A stretch of DNA of 64,000 bases from Alisma plantago-aquatica (Eukaryota > Streptophyta > Magnoliopsida > Alismatales > Alismataceae): assembly GCA_963693085.1 (NCBI GenBank), contig OY856410.1, positions 1,327,304,304-1,327,368,303 of the forward strand. Reading direction: 5' to 3'. A model generated the notes under the pieces. The model was given only the letters and a program-made list of their open reading frames with translations. It ran no database searches and was not told where the DNA came from. Below are positions 1-11,970 of the stretch, piece by piece. The position numbers and the translations under genes were made by a program. Position 1 is the first letter of the stretch, and every line of letters starts with the position of its first letter.

Positions 1-755
1 AAGCTTTGAAAATTTTGAAGAGAGTCATGGATTCACGCGACATTAAAGAGAGAGAGATGGCGGAGGGTGAGAACAACATGGTTCTTGTTCAGGGGAAAGA
101 GAGTGCTGCTGGTGAGGGAGACAATTTCTCACGTCTTGGTTCACTCTGGGTCTGAGGCCGACCCGGTCTGAGGGCCGCATGACTTTCATTTAAGCGTTGG
201 ACCAAAGTTTAGATCAAATAGGATTAGATATATTAGGCTAAAATATATTAAATTGGGTGAATTATTTTCTAGTTCAAATTAGAGTAGCTAGGAAAGTCCA
301 AATCCAATGCAAATTTGCATGCAACCAAATTTTAGCTCATGAAATCCAAAAATATAATTATTTCTTGATTTGGCCAACCTAGCTTGTTATATTTCTCTTT
401 TTTGCATGAATGTTTAATTAATCATATAAGATTGCTTAAAATGAATTTGAGGATAAAATTTTGGGTAAATCATTAAATTATCAAAACCAACTTATGGTAA
501 AATTATGAGGCCATAAAAAGAACGTTGATTAGTTAAATTTCATATTAAACCCTAAATGTCACTTATTTAATAGTTAGGGCTAAATTGATGATATTGAACT
601 TCAATTTATTGAAAAAAATATTCAATTTACTTTATGTATCATATTTGTGAACCATCACACATTATTATATGTTTTAATCATAAATTTTGAAGAAACACAA
701 ATTAGGGTTTCCAATTGGGGTCATTTTATTAAGTTTAAAATTTTAGGGTGTTACA
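1..755 (-). repeat. Partial LTR (third LTR) of gag-only Ty3-type array
   Basis: This is the end of a long terminal repeat cut by the window edge. It closes with GGGTGTTACA at 746-755, the same end as the LTRs at 2033-4987 and 6276-9198. Its opening bases match those LTRs around 4226 and 8446 (aagctttgaa followed by a GA-rich run). In minus-strand sense it is the 3' LTR of the copy whose gag lies at 965-1954. Confidence 0.85.
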
Positions 756-770
756 TTTCTTCCCACCTTA
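756..770 (-). other. Polypurine tract beside LTR end
   Basis: Read on the minus strand this is a purine run (AAGGTGGGAAGAAA) directly before the LTR start TGTAACACCC. That is the expected position and composition of a plus-strand-priming PPT in a Ty3 element. The same tract recurs at about 4988-5002. Confidence 0.7.
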
Positions 771-964
771 TAAAATTTCGTCCTCCAAATTTTTAGGGTA
801 AAACCCACCTTCGGATTTTCCTTGTCCTTAACATGAAAGATTTTACTTATAATTATACACATCTTCATACATGAGATGAGACTAGCTACAACAATAACCT
901 CAAAGAGATTTAAGAACTTAAACCATACCTTGTTCATTCTTATCATCCTCATTGTCATCAATCA

Positions 965-1954
965 TGGTGAAGATCTAGCATGTCACTTCTCTATAGGTGC
1001 TTTATTGAATTTGGGCTCTTTCTTGTGAAACTTAAGGCAGTTGGGTCTAATGTGGCATGTTTCACCACATGCATAACACACTCTGATTCCAAACCTTCAT
1101 TTTCCCAGATGATACTCGGAGCACTTGGAACATTGATTCTTTGCAGGTTGATTTGCAACAACCTCAGATGGAGCCTTCCTCTTCTTGTCATTATGAGGGT
1201 TGTTGTTGTGGGAGTGGTTGTCCTTTTTCCATGCTCTTCTTGGATGGTCTTCTAGTTCAAGGGTGGCATCTAAGGCACCTTGCACGGTGTGGTGTCCTCA
1301 TCCAGACAAAGCAAAATTAAGATCTTCCTTGAGACCTCTAAAGAACTTCTTCACCTTGCATTGTTAATCATAATCATATCCTTGCTTCTGCAAGATTCTG
1401 AACTTTATGGCATATTGGGGGACTATCATATCACCACGTTGACAAAGGTTGTGAAACTCCTCTTCTTTCTTCTCAACCATAGCCTGAGATATGTAATGGT
1501 ATTTAAAGGCTTATATGAATTCCTCCCATGTTAGCGGAGGAGCATCAACTTCATGAGATCCTAGCAGATTCTCCCACTAAGTCTTAGCAACACCTTTGAG
1601 CATATGAGTCCCAAAACAAACCTTGGATGGGTTAGGGCAATCTAGGTCATAGAAAAAATGCTCCATGTTCTGCAACTATCTTTTGGCTTTGCCCACCACA
1701 TCCAACTCTTCCTCTCCAACAAAAGAATCAAGCTTGATCTTCAAGTAGTCAACTAAGGTCAACCCCTGGTTCCTCAGTTGAGGTGGTCTTCCTTGTTGAC
1801 CAATGATAGCACTAGTGATAGCCTTGATGAGCACTTCTAGAGGTGCATTAGGGTTAACCCCTCCAGTAGCACTATGATCACTTCCCCCATTGGAAGAGCT
1901 TCCCTCTCCATCTACGTGCTCCTTGCCCTTATCAGATTTCCTCTTGGGATCCAT
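965..1954 (-). pseudogene. Decayed gag gene, array copy 1
   Basis: Gag polyprotein remnant (capsid/nucleocapsid) of a Ty3-type element. It starts at 1954 with MDPKRKSDKGKE and is open to about 1676. It then continues in broken frames: a capsid part with WEEF...AFKYHYISQ, a basic stretch around PRRAWKKDN, and a zinc knuckle. The knuckle at about 1065-1105 reads CYACGETCHIRPNC, so all CCHC ligands are present. Stops and frameshifts break it several times. No protease, RT or integrase follows: the interior ends 200 bp later at the PPT. The sister copy at 5194-6197 has different breaks. The start is chosen from the conserved position 80 nt inside the PBS-bearing LTR edge. Confidence 0.75.
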
Positions 1955-2017
1955 CTACAAAAGGGAACATAAGTATATGAGATTTTGAGAAAAGACTGGT
2001 AGCCAACTATATTTATA

Positions 2018-2029
2018 TCTTTAATACCA
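2018..2029 (-). other. Degenerate primer binding site, copy 1
   Basis: On the minus strand, just inside the LTR end, the bases resemble TGGTATCAGAGC, the initiator-tRNA-Met PBS common in plant LTR elements, with several changes. The better preserved version is at 6261-6272. Confidence 0.5.
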
Positions 2030-2579
2030 TATTGTAACACCCCAATTTCTAAAAACATGCACATAACTAAGCGGAAGAATAGATCTCATTGCGATGTCAC
2101 AAAATGATTATCATTGCATAAAAATAAAGTTCATATATAAACCAACACAGGATGAAATAACAGTTCTCATGGTCACGTATTCAACATAACTCATACATGA
2201 ACAAAACTAAACATGTTTACCCTTAAACATCCTACACTTTCTCATAAAACTCATACTAAAGCTAAAAGACATGTTTTATAAACATAAAGGAAAACTACTC
2301 TATGGATAGTTGGCACCCCATGAGGTAAGGTCTCAGATGTCCTTGAGCTTCTTCTTCTACTGGTCCTTAGAACACTTTATCCTTGATTTTGTTCATTGCC
2401 TTCGGGCATCGCACCCACAACCACGCATCAAACAAATTGGTAAGTGGAATTGAACTTATTATATCTTCAAAGAAAACATGTAAGCTGAAAATAAACTTTA
2501 AACATTAAATATTGAAAAAGGAACACAATTGCTTTTAGATTATGTCTTTTATCTTGACCTATATAAGGATCCTCAGGTT

Positions 2580-2698
2580 TTGCACCGAAGTGCCTCTTCT
2601 CTTATGCACTGAATTGCCTGTTGGGTTGCACCAGAGTGCCTCTTCTCTTATGCACCGAAGTGCCTCTTAGTGTTGCTCTGAGGAGCCTATTAGTGAGG
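2580..2698. repeat. Short degenerate repeats inside LTR
   Basis: Four to five imperfect repeats of a motif like TGCACCGAAGTGCCTCTT separated by TCTTA spacers. The motif contains the inverted pair GCAC/GTGC. The equivalent tract in the right LTR (6821-6915) has about one unit fewer. Confidence 0.7.
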
Positions 2699-4100
2699 AC
2701 CTTATATAAGTTATCTTTTAATCATTATCTTTCTCTTAAAACTCTTAAATTTCTCTTAAATGTTATTCTTGACATTACTCTTAATGTTCATGAGATATGG
2801 TATAATAAATATTGACAACAAAGCATGACTTTTAGTTTCTTATACAATCATTGAATTTTAATAATCGAAACAATAAATCATACATTCATAACATTCATTA
2901 TACACATATAATTAAAATCATCCAATAATTATGTTCAAAGTTCATGGACCACATACCTCTCTCTTAGAAGAGATCGTAGTTGCTTCCTTAGGTTTAGGAA
3001 ACCATAATCATGATCATGGGGTTAAGAAACCCTAATTTCCCTATTATAACAATTATTAATCATTAATAATTAATATTCGACCTAATTTCTAAGGTTTTGG
3101 AGTTCATTAATCATTAAGGGAAAAAAGGAGTTGAATCAAGGTTTGAAAATAAGTCCATCGTCTAGATATCGAAAAACTAAGAAAAATCCATATATAACTT
3201 GACCCCATAGGTAGTACCAATAAAAAGATATAATTTTTCTATGATTCGACCAATCAGAAATCAAGATAAACCCAAGAAGAAAATGACAACCAATTTTTCT
3301 ACTGGCTGGGCTAAAAATTAGGTGGCCGAATAGGATATCATCTTCCATCCATGAAGACGGGCCAAGTCAGCGCGCACATCAGTGAGGAAGGGTGCATTGA
3401 AACCCCAATATGCCCATGGCACCGTGACAAGCAAGAAGTATTGAACATGAACAAATTCGTCAAACCAATGATTCGATTCATCAGATAAACACCCGAAATC
3501 AATGGTGAGGAAGAACACCCAAAACCAAGAACTGGGGATAAAATCTCAACCCCAAACTCCCTCAGCACTCAACCAAAACCAGGCTCATTGGTCCAAACTA
3601 GGATCGTTGCTCCAAATCGAAGCCAGAGAGCTATTCTACAGCCAAAAGATGGCTGGGTAATAGAGATGGAAGTTGTTTCCATGTCGTGGAAACCAGTGCC
3701 AGCAAGAAGCAGGAAGCTAAAAATCATCCACTTGTGAGAGAATCTAATTGCCTGTGTAGAGTCGGGGCACTCTGGCAAAGGTGAAGGAGGCTAAAACACC
3801 CGTAGAAGACACTAGAAATAGCGGGAACTAAAATCCCAATGAAGAATAGTTGAAGAAAAGGGGGAAAACTAAAATTAAATATTTTACTTAATTTAGAACA
3901 AATTGAAGCCACCACAAGCTTTACGATGACTAAATGGAAGATCCTTGACAGTTCTCTGGGCTCGTGAGCGACTGAGACACCAGGACGAGCACGAGGATGG
4001 CAAATAGATGGAGATTGGATGCAAAGTGCAAGTGATATCAAGAGCAAAATGATGATGGATTCCACTTTATGGATGCCTGCCCATGATTTTCCTAAGGTCC

Positions 4101-4108
4101 CTTATATA
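4101..4108 (-). promoter_or_regulatory. TATA box of middle LTR
   Basis: TATATAAG on the minus strand, conserved at the same place in the other full LTR (8313-8320). The orientation agrees with gag transcription to the left. Confidence 0.5.
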
Positions 4109-5193
4109 GGTGATGGCCAAGAGAGCCTAGAAATCCCGCCAGAGTAGGAAACAAGGGAGAGAAAAGGGGTCCTTGTCGACTGAGAGCCCTAGATCACAAA
4201 ATTCTATCTTGATCTCCCGGTTCAGGAAGCTTTGAAGATTATGAAGAGTGTCCTAGATTCACGTGACATTGAAGAGAGAGAGAGAGAGGGAGCAGAGGGC
4301 GAGAACAACACAATTCCTTTTCGGGGGAAAGAGAGTCCTACTGGTGAGGGAGACGATCACTCATATCTCAATTCACTCTGGGTCCAAGTCTGATCCAGTC
4401 TCAGGGCCACGTGACATTCGTTTAGGCACTGGACCAAAGTTCAGATCAAATGGGATTAGATATATTAGGGTTATATATATTAAATTGGGTTAATTATTTT
4501 CTAGTTCAAATTAGAGTATCTAGGAAAGTCCAAATCCAATGAAAATTTGCATGCAACCTAATTTTAGCTCATGAAATCCAAAAATATGATTAGTTTCCTG
4601 ATTTGGCCAACCTAGCTTATTATATTTCTCTTTTTACATTAATGCTTAATTATTCATATAAGATTACTTAAAATGAATTTGAGGATGAAATTTTGGGTAA
4701 ATCATTAAATTATCAAAACCAACTTATGGTAAATTTATGAGACCATAAAAATAACGTTGATTGGGTAAATTTCATATTAAACCCTAAATGCCACTTATTT
4801 AATAGTTAGGGCTAAATTGATGACATTGAACTTAAATTTAGTGCAAAAGTTACTCAATTTACTTTATGTAACATATTTGGGCACCATCATCACATTATTA
4901 TATGTTTTAATCATAAATTTCAAAGCAACACAAATTAGAGTTTCAAATTGGGGTCATTTTATAAAGTTTAAATTTTAGGGCGTTACATTTCTTCCCACCT
5001 TATACAAATTTTGTCCTCAAAAATTTTAGGGTAAAACCCTCCTTAGGATTTTCCTTGTACTTAACATGAAAGATTTTACTTATAATTCTGCACATGTTCA
5101 TACATGATATGAGACTAACTACAACTATAACCGAAAGAGATTTAATAACTTAAAACATACCTTGTTCATTCTTATCATCCTCATTGTCATCAA

Positions 5194-6197
5194 TCATGGT
5201 GAAGATTCTATCATGTCACTTCTCTCTAGGTGCTTCATTGACTTTGGGCTATTTTTTTTTTTAAACATAGGGTAGTTGGGTCTAATGTGGCCTGTTTCAC
5301 CACAAGCATAACACACTCCGATTCCAAACCTGCATTCTCCCAGATGATACTTGGAGTACTTGGCACATTGAGTCTTCACAAGTTGATTTGCAACAACCTC
5401 AGATGGAGCCTTCCTCTTCTTATCATTAAGGCAGTTGTTGTGGGAGTCGTTGTCCTTTTTCCATGCTCTTCTTGGATGGTCTTCTAGTTCAAGGGCAGCA
5501 TCTAAGGCACCTTGCACGGTGCGGTGTCCTCGGCTAGACAAAGTAAAACTAAGATCTTCCTTGAGACCTCTAATGAACTTCTTCACCTTGTGTTGTTCAT
5601 CATAATCATATCCATACTTCTACAAGATTCTAAACTTAATGGCATATTGGGTGACTGCCATATCACCACATTGAAGAAGGTTGCGAAACTCCTCTTGTTT
5701 CTTCTCAACCATACCCTGAGATATGTAATGGTATTTAAAGGCTTCTGTGAATTCCTCCCATGTGAGTGGAGGAGGATTAGCTTCATGAGATCCTAGCAGG
5801 TTCTCCAACCAAGTCCTAGCAACACCTTTGAGCGTATGAGTCCCAAAACAAACCCTATATGGGTTAGGGCAATCTAGACCATGGAAACAATGCTCCATGT
5901 TCTACAACTAGCTTTCGACTTTGCCCACCACATCCAACTCTTCCTCTCCAGCAAAAGAATCGGGGTTGATCTTCAAGAAGTCAACTAAGGTCAACCCCTA
6001 GTTCCTCAGTTGATGTGGTATTCCTTGTTGACCAGTGATAGCATCAATGAGAGCCTTGATGAGCACTTCTAGAGGTGCATTAGGGTTACCATTAGGGTTA
6101 AGCCCTCCAGAAGAACTATGATCACTTCCCCATTGGAAGAGATTCCCTCTCCATCTACGTGCTCCTTGCCCTTATCAGATTTCCTTTTGGGAGCCAT
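5194..6197 (-). pseudogene. Decayed gag gene, array copy 2
   Basis: Gag remnant homologous to 965-1954. It starts at 6197 (Met-Ala-Pro-Lys-Arg). Open pieces lie at 5620-5898 (capsid part, with LTWEEFTEAFKYHYISQ) and 5194-5586 (basic region and nucleocapsid). The zinc knuckle reads CYACGETGHIRPNY, so the last Cys ligand has become Tyr. The two pieces are in different frames, so no full Gag can be made. Nothing pol-like follows before the PPT at about 4988. The combination of two long LTRs and a gag-only interior corresponds to the published plant TR-GAG class of non-autonomous elements. Confidence 0.8.
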
Positions 6198-6260
6198 CTA
6201 CAAAAGGGAACATAACTATATGAGATTTTGAGAAAAGCCTGGTGGCCAACTATATTTTTA

Positions 6261-6272
6261 GCTCTGATACTA
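6261..6272 (-). other. Primer binding site, initiator tRNA-Met type
   Basis: The minus strand reads TAGTATCAGAGC, one base off the plant PBS TGGTATCAGAGC, three bases inside the LTR end at 6276. This fixes the element's direction as right to left. Confidence 0.75.
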
Positions 6273-6820
6273 TATTGTAACACCCCAATTTCTAAAAACA
6301 TGCACATCACTAAGAGGAAGAATAGATCTCATTGGGATGTCACAAAATGATTATCATTGCATAAAAATAAAGTTCATATATAAACCAACAAAGGATGAAA
6401 TAACAGTTCTCATGCTCATGTCTTCAACATAACTCAAACATGAACAAAACTAAACATGTTTACCCTTAAACATCCTACACTTTCTCATAAAACTCACACT
6501 AAAACTAAAACACATGTTTCACAAACATAACGGAAAACTACTCTATGGATAGTTGGCACCCCATGAGGTAAGGTCTTAGATGTCCTTGAGCTCCTTCTTC
6601 AACTAGTCCTTAGATGGATTTATCCTTGACTTTGCTCCTTTCTTGCGGGCATTACGCCCCCAACCATGCATCAAACAAATTGAGAAGTGGAATTGAACAT
6701 ATTATATCTTTAAAGAAAACATGTAAGCTGAAAATAAACTTTAAACATTAAACATTAAAAAAGAACACAATTGCTTTTAGATTATGTCTTTTATTTTAAT
6801 CTATATAAGGATCCTCAGGT

Positions 6821-6915
6821 TTTGCACTAAAGTGCCTCTTCTCTTATGCACTGAAGTGCCTCTTGGGTTGCATAGGAGTGCCTCTTAGTGTTGCTCCGTG
6901 GAGCCTCTTAGTGAG
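6821..6915. repeat. Short degenerate repeats inside LTR (second copy)
   Basis: Counterpart of 2580-2698, with GCACTGAAGTGCCTCTT-like units, about one unit shorter. Confidence 0.65.
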
Positions 6916-8312
6916 GACCTTATATAAGTTATCTTTTAATCATTACCTTTCTCTCAAAACTCTTAGATTTCTCTTAAACATTATTCTTGACATTACTCTT
7001 AATGTTAATGAAAGATGGTACAATAAATATTGACAACAAAGCATGACTTTCAGTTTCTTATACAATCATTGAGTTTTAACATTTGAAAAAAAAATTATAA
7101 CATTCATTGTACACATATAATTAAAATCATCCAATAATTATGTTCAAACTGCATGGACCACTTACCTCTCTCTTATAAGAGATCCTAGTTGCTTCCTTAG
7201 GTTTAAGAAACCCTAATCATGATCCTGGGGTTAACAAACCCTAATGTCCCTGTTATAAAAATTATTATTCATTAATAATTAATATTCAACCTAATTTTTA
7301 GGGTTTTGGAATTCATTAATGATTAAGGGAAAATGGAGTTGAATCTGGGTTTGAAAATAATTCCATCATCTAGATCTCAAAAAATTGAGCAAAATCCATA
7401 TATAAGTTGACCCCATAGGTCGTACCAACAAAAGATATACATTTTCTTTGATTCGACCAATCAGAAATCAAGATAAACCCAAGCTGAAAATGACAACCAA
7501 TTTTTCTACTGGCTGGGCTGAAAATTAGGTGGCTGAATAGGATATCGTCTGCCTTCCACGAAGACGGGCCAAGTACGTGTGCACATCAATGAGGAAGGGG
7601 TGCATGGAAACCCCGATATGCCCATGGCAGTGTGACAAGCAAGAAGTATTGAACATGGGCAAATTCATCAAACCAGTGATCTAATTCATCAAATAAATGC
7701 CCAAAACTGATGGTGAGGAAGAACTCACAAAATGAAGATCTGGGGGAAAAATCTCAACCCCAAACTCCCTCAGCACTCGACCAAAACCAGAACATTGGTC
7801 CAAACTTGGATCGTTGCCCCAAATCAAAGCTAGAGAGCTATTCTGGGGCCAAAAGATGGCTGGGTAACAGGAGACAGAAGTTGTTTCCGTGCCATGGTAA
7901 CCAGTGCCGGCAAGAAGCATGAAGTTAGAAATCACCTACTTGTGAGAGAATCTAATCGCCTATGGAGACTTGGGGCACCCTGGTGAAGATGAAGGAGGAT
8001 AAAACACCCACAGACGACACTAGAAATAGTGGGAACTAAAATCCTAATGAAGAACAGTCAAAGAAAAGGGGGAAAACTAAAATTAAAGATTTACCTTAAT
8101 TTAGAACGAATTGAAGCCACAACAAGATTTACGACGACTAAACGGAAGATCCTTGACAGTTCTCTGGGCTCGTGTGTGACTGAGACACTAGGATGAGAAC
8201 AAGGACAGTAGAACAGGTAGATGGAGATTGGATGCAAAGTGCAAGTGATATTGAGAGCAAAATGACAATGGATTCCACTTTATGGATGCCGCTCATGATT
8301 TTCCTAAGGTAC

Positions 8313-8320
8313 CTTATATA
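8313..8320 (-). promoter_or_regulatory. TATA box of right LTR
   Basis: TATATAAG on the minus strand at the position conserved with 4101-4108. Confidence 0.5.
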
Positions 8321-9198
8321 GGTGATGGCCAAGAGAGCCTGACAATCCCACTAAAGCAGGAAACATGGGAGAGAAAAGGGGTCCTTGTCGACCAGGAGCC
8401 CTAGGTCACAAAATCCCATCTTGTTTGGGATCTCCCAGTTTGGGAAGCTTCGAAGATTGTGAAGAGAGTCCTAGATTCACATGACCTTGAAGAGAGAGAG
8501 GGTAGAGGGAGAGAACATCATGGTTCCTGTTCGAGGGAAAGAGAGTCTCGTAGGCGAGGGAGACAATCCCTCATATCTCGGTTCACTTTGGGCCCGAGTC
8601 CGACCCAGACTCAGGGCCGCGTGACATTCATTTAGGTGTTGGACCAAAGTCCAGATCAAATAGTATAAGTTATATTAGGGTTATATATATTAAATTGGGT
8701 ATATTATTTTCTAGTTCAAATTAGAGTAGCTAGGAAAGTCAAATCCAATGAAAATTTGTATGCAACCTTATTTTAGCACATGAAATCCAAAAATATGATT
8801 AGTTACATGATTTGGCCAACCTAGCTTATTATATTTTTCTTTTTAGCATAAATGTTTAATTAATCATATAAGATTACTTAAAATGAATTTGAGGATAAAA
8901 TTTTGGGTAAATCATTAAATTATCAAAACCAACTTATGGTAAAATTATGAGGCCATAAAAAGAATGTTAATTGGGTAAATTTCATATTAAACCCTAAATG
9001 TCATTTATTTAATAGTTAGTGCTAAATTGATGATATTGAACTTCAATTTAGTGCAAAAGTTATTCAATTTACTTTATGTAACATATTTGGGAACCATCAT
9101 CACATTCTTATATATTTTAATCATAAATTTTAAAGCAACACAAATTAGGGTTTCCAATTGGGGTCATTTTGTAAAGTTTAAAATTTTAGGGTGTTACA

Positions 9199-9949
9199 AA
9201 ACAAGAACAAGAAACGATGATAACTCATATTGGAACAAGAATAAAAAGCTTCCGCATAGATCCCTCTCTGTAGTACTGACAGAAACAACTTCTAATGAAT
9301 GATGCCTTCAACTTGAGCATGAAGCTATGCTAGCCATCCTGAACTAGATCACTATATCGACAAGAAAAATCCTCTTCAAACGACACCATAAACCCGAATA
9401 AAGAACAACCTCTAGCAAAAATAAGACCTAGAAATAGCTAGTGAACCCTAAGCTCTCAATGGAGAGGTCAACACACTACAAGTCTGATACACGATGACTA
9501 ACAAGGCAAAATACTGCTATTGATGGACACAAACTAAAATTAAACTAGTCAATGAGAGCATAAACTTAAATACTTAAGCAACAAGGATAAGTAGAAGAAG
9601 AAAGGAAGTCTGAGCCGTACAGATTTGCATGGAAAGGGTGAAAAAATGTTGGATTCACATAAGACACCACAAGGGTCGTAGATTCCTTCACCTTCTTCGA
9701 AACAGGAAAGCTACAATGAGACCCGAATCCCAGTCCACAAGTAGGCACCGCGTAGTTGAAAGTAGATAAGAGGAATATAATGCTTCTCATCAGCAGAGCA
9801 GAACGAATGCACTTAGGCAAGAAGTGGCCAGGGGAGCAGGTCAACATTCACCTGCAGTAAAAACCCCTCTCTCGAGCCGGCGGTCACACACAGAGGTTTT
9901 CACGCCCTAATTGTGAGAATGAGTCTCCAACAAGGAGTCTTCACTAATG
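9199..9949. other. Unassigned flank right of the array
   Basis: No recognisable gene. A 93-codon minus-strand frame (9566-9847) contains a hydrophobic stretch but no known family feature, so I do not call it a gene. Confidence 0.5.
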
Positions 9950-10140
9950 AACTTCTTGATCCATATTGTTTCCTTTGTTACATTACATGCAACAATATAC
10001 TAAATCTTAATTGTAGAATCAACCACTATTTCTTGTTTGAATTTTTCAGCTTACAACTTTGCAGTTGAGGTAAAACACAAATCGTGATTGCGATAGGTTA
10101 TCATCCTTGCTGGTTTGAAGGCTTGCATGAGTGTAACTAT
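9950..10140 (-). pseudogene. Relic of copia RNase H region
   Basis: The nucleotide order follows the copia RNase H segment found at about 61735-61925. Shared landmarks are the block coding for LLDP-like residues near CTTCTTGATCCA, the AGAATCAACC.A block, a GGTAAAACACAAATC block, and a final GGCTTGCATGAGTGTAAC corresponding to GGAAGCTAGCATCAGTGTAAC. Many substitutions and indels leave no open frame. It is an old minus-strand copia fragment with no LTR nearby. Confidence 0.6.
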
Positions 10141-11445
10141 TGAGAACCAAACCCATTAATCAACCACACACCGGTTAACGAGACTGGATCCTAGGATTAG
10201 CTCAGCAATAACCCAAAATATTTAACAAATATGACATACAATAAGGGTAACATTTGTTTAACGAGACTGGGGGTCAATATCTACCAACTAGTCCGAAGTC
10301 CATGTATCCTGAAATTATCATGGTCGAAGTGAACAATGGATCTGCTGGTGTAAACTAGACTAAACTCTGCAGACATGCAGCTGACAGTAGTGACTTGTTT
10401 GGTTTGAAGCGCTTTGCTTCCACGCTTTGTTAAGGGATGCAGACAAATTTAGATCAAACATAATGCAGAACGTTTCATCCCCTATCGTTTGGTTTACATA
10501 CTAGAGTCAGACGCTAATGAATGATTCGTCGCAATACATCTTGAGTAGCGGGCCCAATTTGACAGGGCTGAGCCTCGTCTGTACCTGGTCTGTACTCTTT
10601 ACGTTTTTGTTGATATTCTTAGGATGATCCTGGTCTGTCCACAACACTAACGGCGTTGGGCTGGGCAGCCCGGACTGTTCCTAACTCCTAAGCGGAGAGC
10701 TGTGTCCACAACACGAACGGCGTTGGCCATAATACACGAGCTCACTGGCTTAGTTCTGGCTCGGTTGCATCGCAGCACACAACTGCAGTGGGTTAATTGC
10801 GTTGACTCAGTAGAAGGATGTTTCCTCGGCAGCCTGCCTACAGAAACGTGATCAGCAGGGGAGAGGTAAACATGAAGGCATGAATTGGAGGAGCAACGTC
10901 ATGAAGGCATGAATTGAAGGAGTACCAGAAAAGAATTGAGGGAAGATCCTTCCGAAACAACCCTGTGATGTTGCGGAGGGATCGGAATTGAAATTTCAAG
11001 GCCCCCCTAGTCTCAATCGAATTCCCAGATTTGGAACAACTCAACCCGGTTTTGAGCATGATTAAATCTTTCAATCTAGACAAACCTGTTCTCTTCCCAG
11101 TGACAATGACGATATATTTTTTTGATGAAAAATTAAGACAACTTACAGTGACGTTTTCCACTCAATATTAAGATTAAATCCCACTCGGCAACATTGCACA
11201 CAAATTTAATAACTTAGACTGAGTTCTTAACTTTTCAACGCAGTTGCAAACCGATTTTGTTATGTTCTTTTTCACATATATGTGGTGACGATCAATTTCT
11301 CATTTTCCGCAATTCAGACTGAAACTGGACAAACCCGAATGCAGGGTATCGTTCATTGGATTGCATTGTCGTTCATCGTAGTGCAACTGGAGCAGCATAA
11401 ATTTAGCTCCGAACACGATTAATGTTTGAATTAGGATTAACTTTC
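10141..11445. other. Intergenic, no gene supported
   Basis: A short passage around 10640-10760 (GTCCACAACAC.AACGGCGTT, occurring twice) is weakly echoed near 11610-11710. The 107-codon minus-strand frame at 10838-11161 resembles nothing I recognise. Confidence 0.4.
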
Positions 11446-11569
11446 TGTGGTTACTCTTCTGTGAATAGTAAATCCAGAGAGCTACAAATGCAAACCAGCA
11501 TAAATTTTGTGGTTACTCTTCTGCGAATTGTAAATCCAGAGAGTTACAATTGCAAACCAGCGTAAACAT
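11446..11569. repeat. Two-copy 62-bp tandem duplication
   Basis: TGTGGTTACTCTTCTG..GAA starts at 11446 and again at 11508, and the two units align to GCAAACCAGC.TAAA with about five differences. It is a local duplication in non-coding DNA. Confidence 0.85.
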
Positions 11570-11848
11570 GCACAGGCTGGCAACGATCGGGTCTGCAGAC
11601 TCAGCACGGGGTGAGCCCGGTCTGTCCAGAACAAGAGTGGCGTTAAGCTGAAGAGCTGAGTAGCAAGCTGGGCTATAACCCACGAGCTGACTTGCATAGC
11701 TGGGCCTTCCGCAGAAAGAAGACCGTCTTGCGGGCTAATTGTGTCGAGCTGGCTGGGAGGGATGTTCCCTGGGCCGGCTGCCCATGCTGGCCGAATCACC
11801 AAGGGTGAGATACAGTCATCGGCAAGTAAATCATGTGGAAGCACTCTG

Positions 11849-11970
11849 GTGAATTTCACAGTCAGGCTTCGTCACCCTCACCTTCACTCCAACCAAAGGC
11901 AATCACACTTTCTGCGGCTTTGTAAATGACATTGAAATCATATACATGCCGGATAAGATCACCTCCCCAC
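11849..11970 (+). pseudogene. Relic of CrRLK1L malectin-like domain
   Basis: A frame starting near 11863 reads SGFVTLTFTPTKGNHTF, then FVNDIEIIYMPDKITS. This parallels SGFVNLTFTPSSSYPSSYAF..FVNGIEIVSMPDIFTS in the intact receptor at 34995. A 2-nt shift separates it from the preceding VNFT, which corresponds to LNVS. No other receptor exon is recognisable on either side. It is the most diverged of the receptor fragments here and marks an older copy of the gene cluster. Confidence 0.65.

Larger units (their letters stand above)
2033..4987 (-). repeat. Complete 2.96-kb LTR, shared middle LTR of the array
   Basis: The segment runs from TGTAACACCCC to GGGCGTTACA, the inverted TG..CA ends typical of Ty3 LTRs. 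It aligns throughout with 6276-9198. It serves as 3' LTR for the gag at 5194-6197 and as 5' LTR for the gag at 965-1954. A TATA box sits at 4101-4108 on the minus strand, about 880 bp from the LTR start. No open reading frame in it resembles a known protein. Confidence 0.85.
6276..9198 (-). repeat. Complete 2.92-kb LTR, right (5') LTR of the array
   Basis: Runs from TGTAACACCCC (6276) to GGGTGTTACA (9198) and matches 2033-4987 along its length with scattered substitutions and small indels. It is the 5' LTR of the rightmost copy. The flank beyond 9198 begins AAACA; the matching target-site duplicate, if any, lies left of the window. A minus-strand TATA box is at 8313-8320. Confidence 0.85.

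Noticed and set aside
2580..2698. CRISPR-like spaced repeats.
   Set aside because: The units are short, degenerate and lack unique equal-length spacers, and the setting is a plant LTR.
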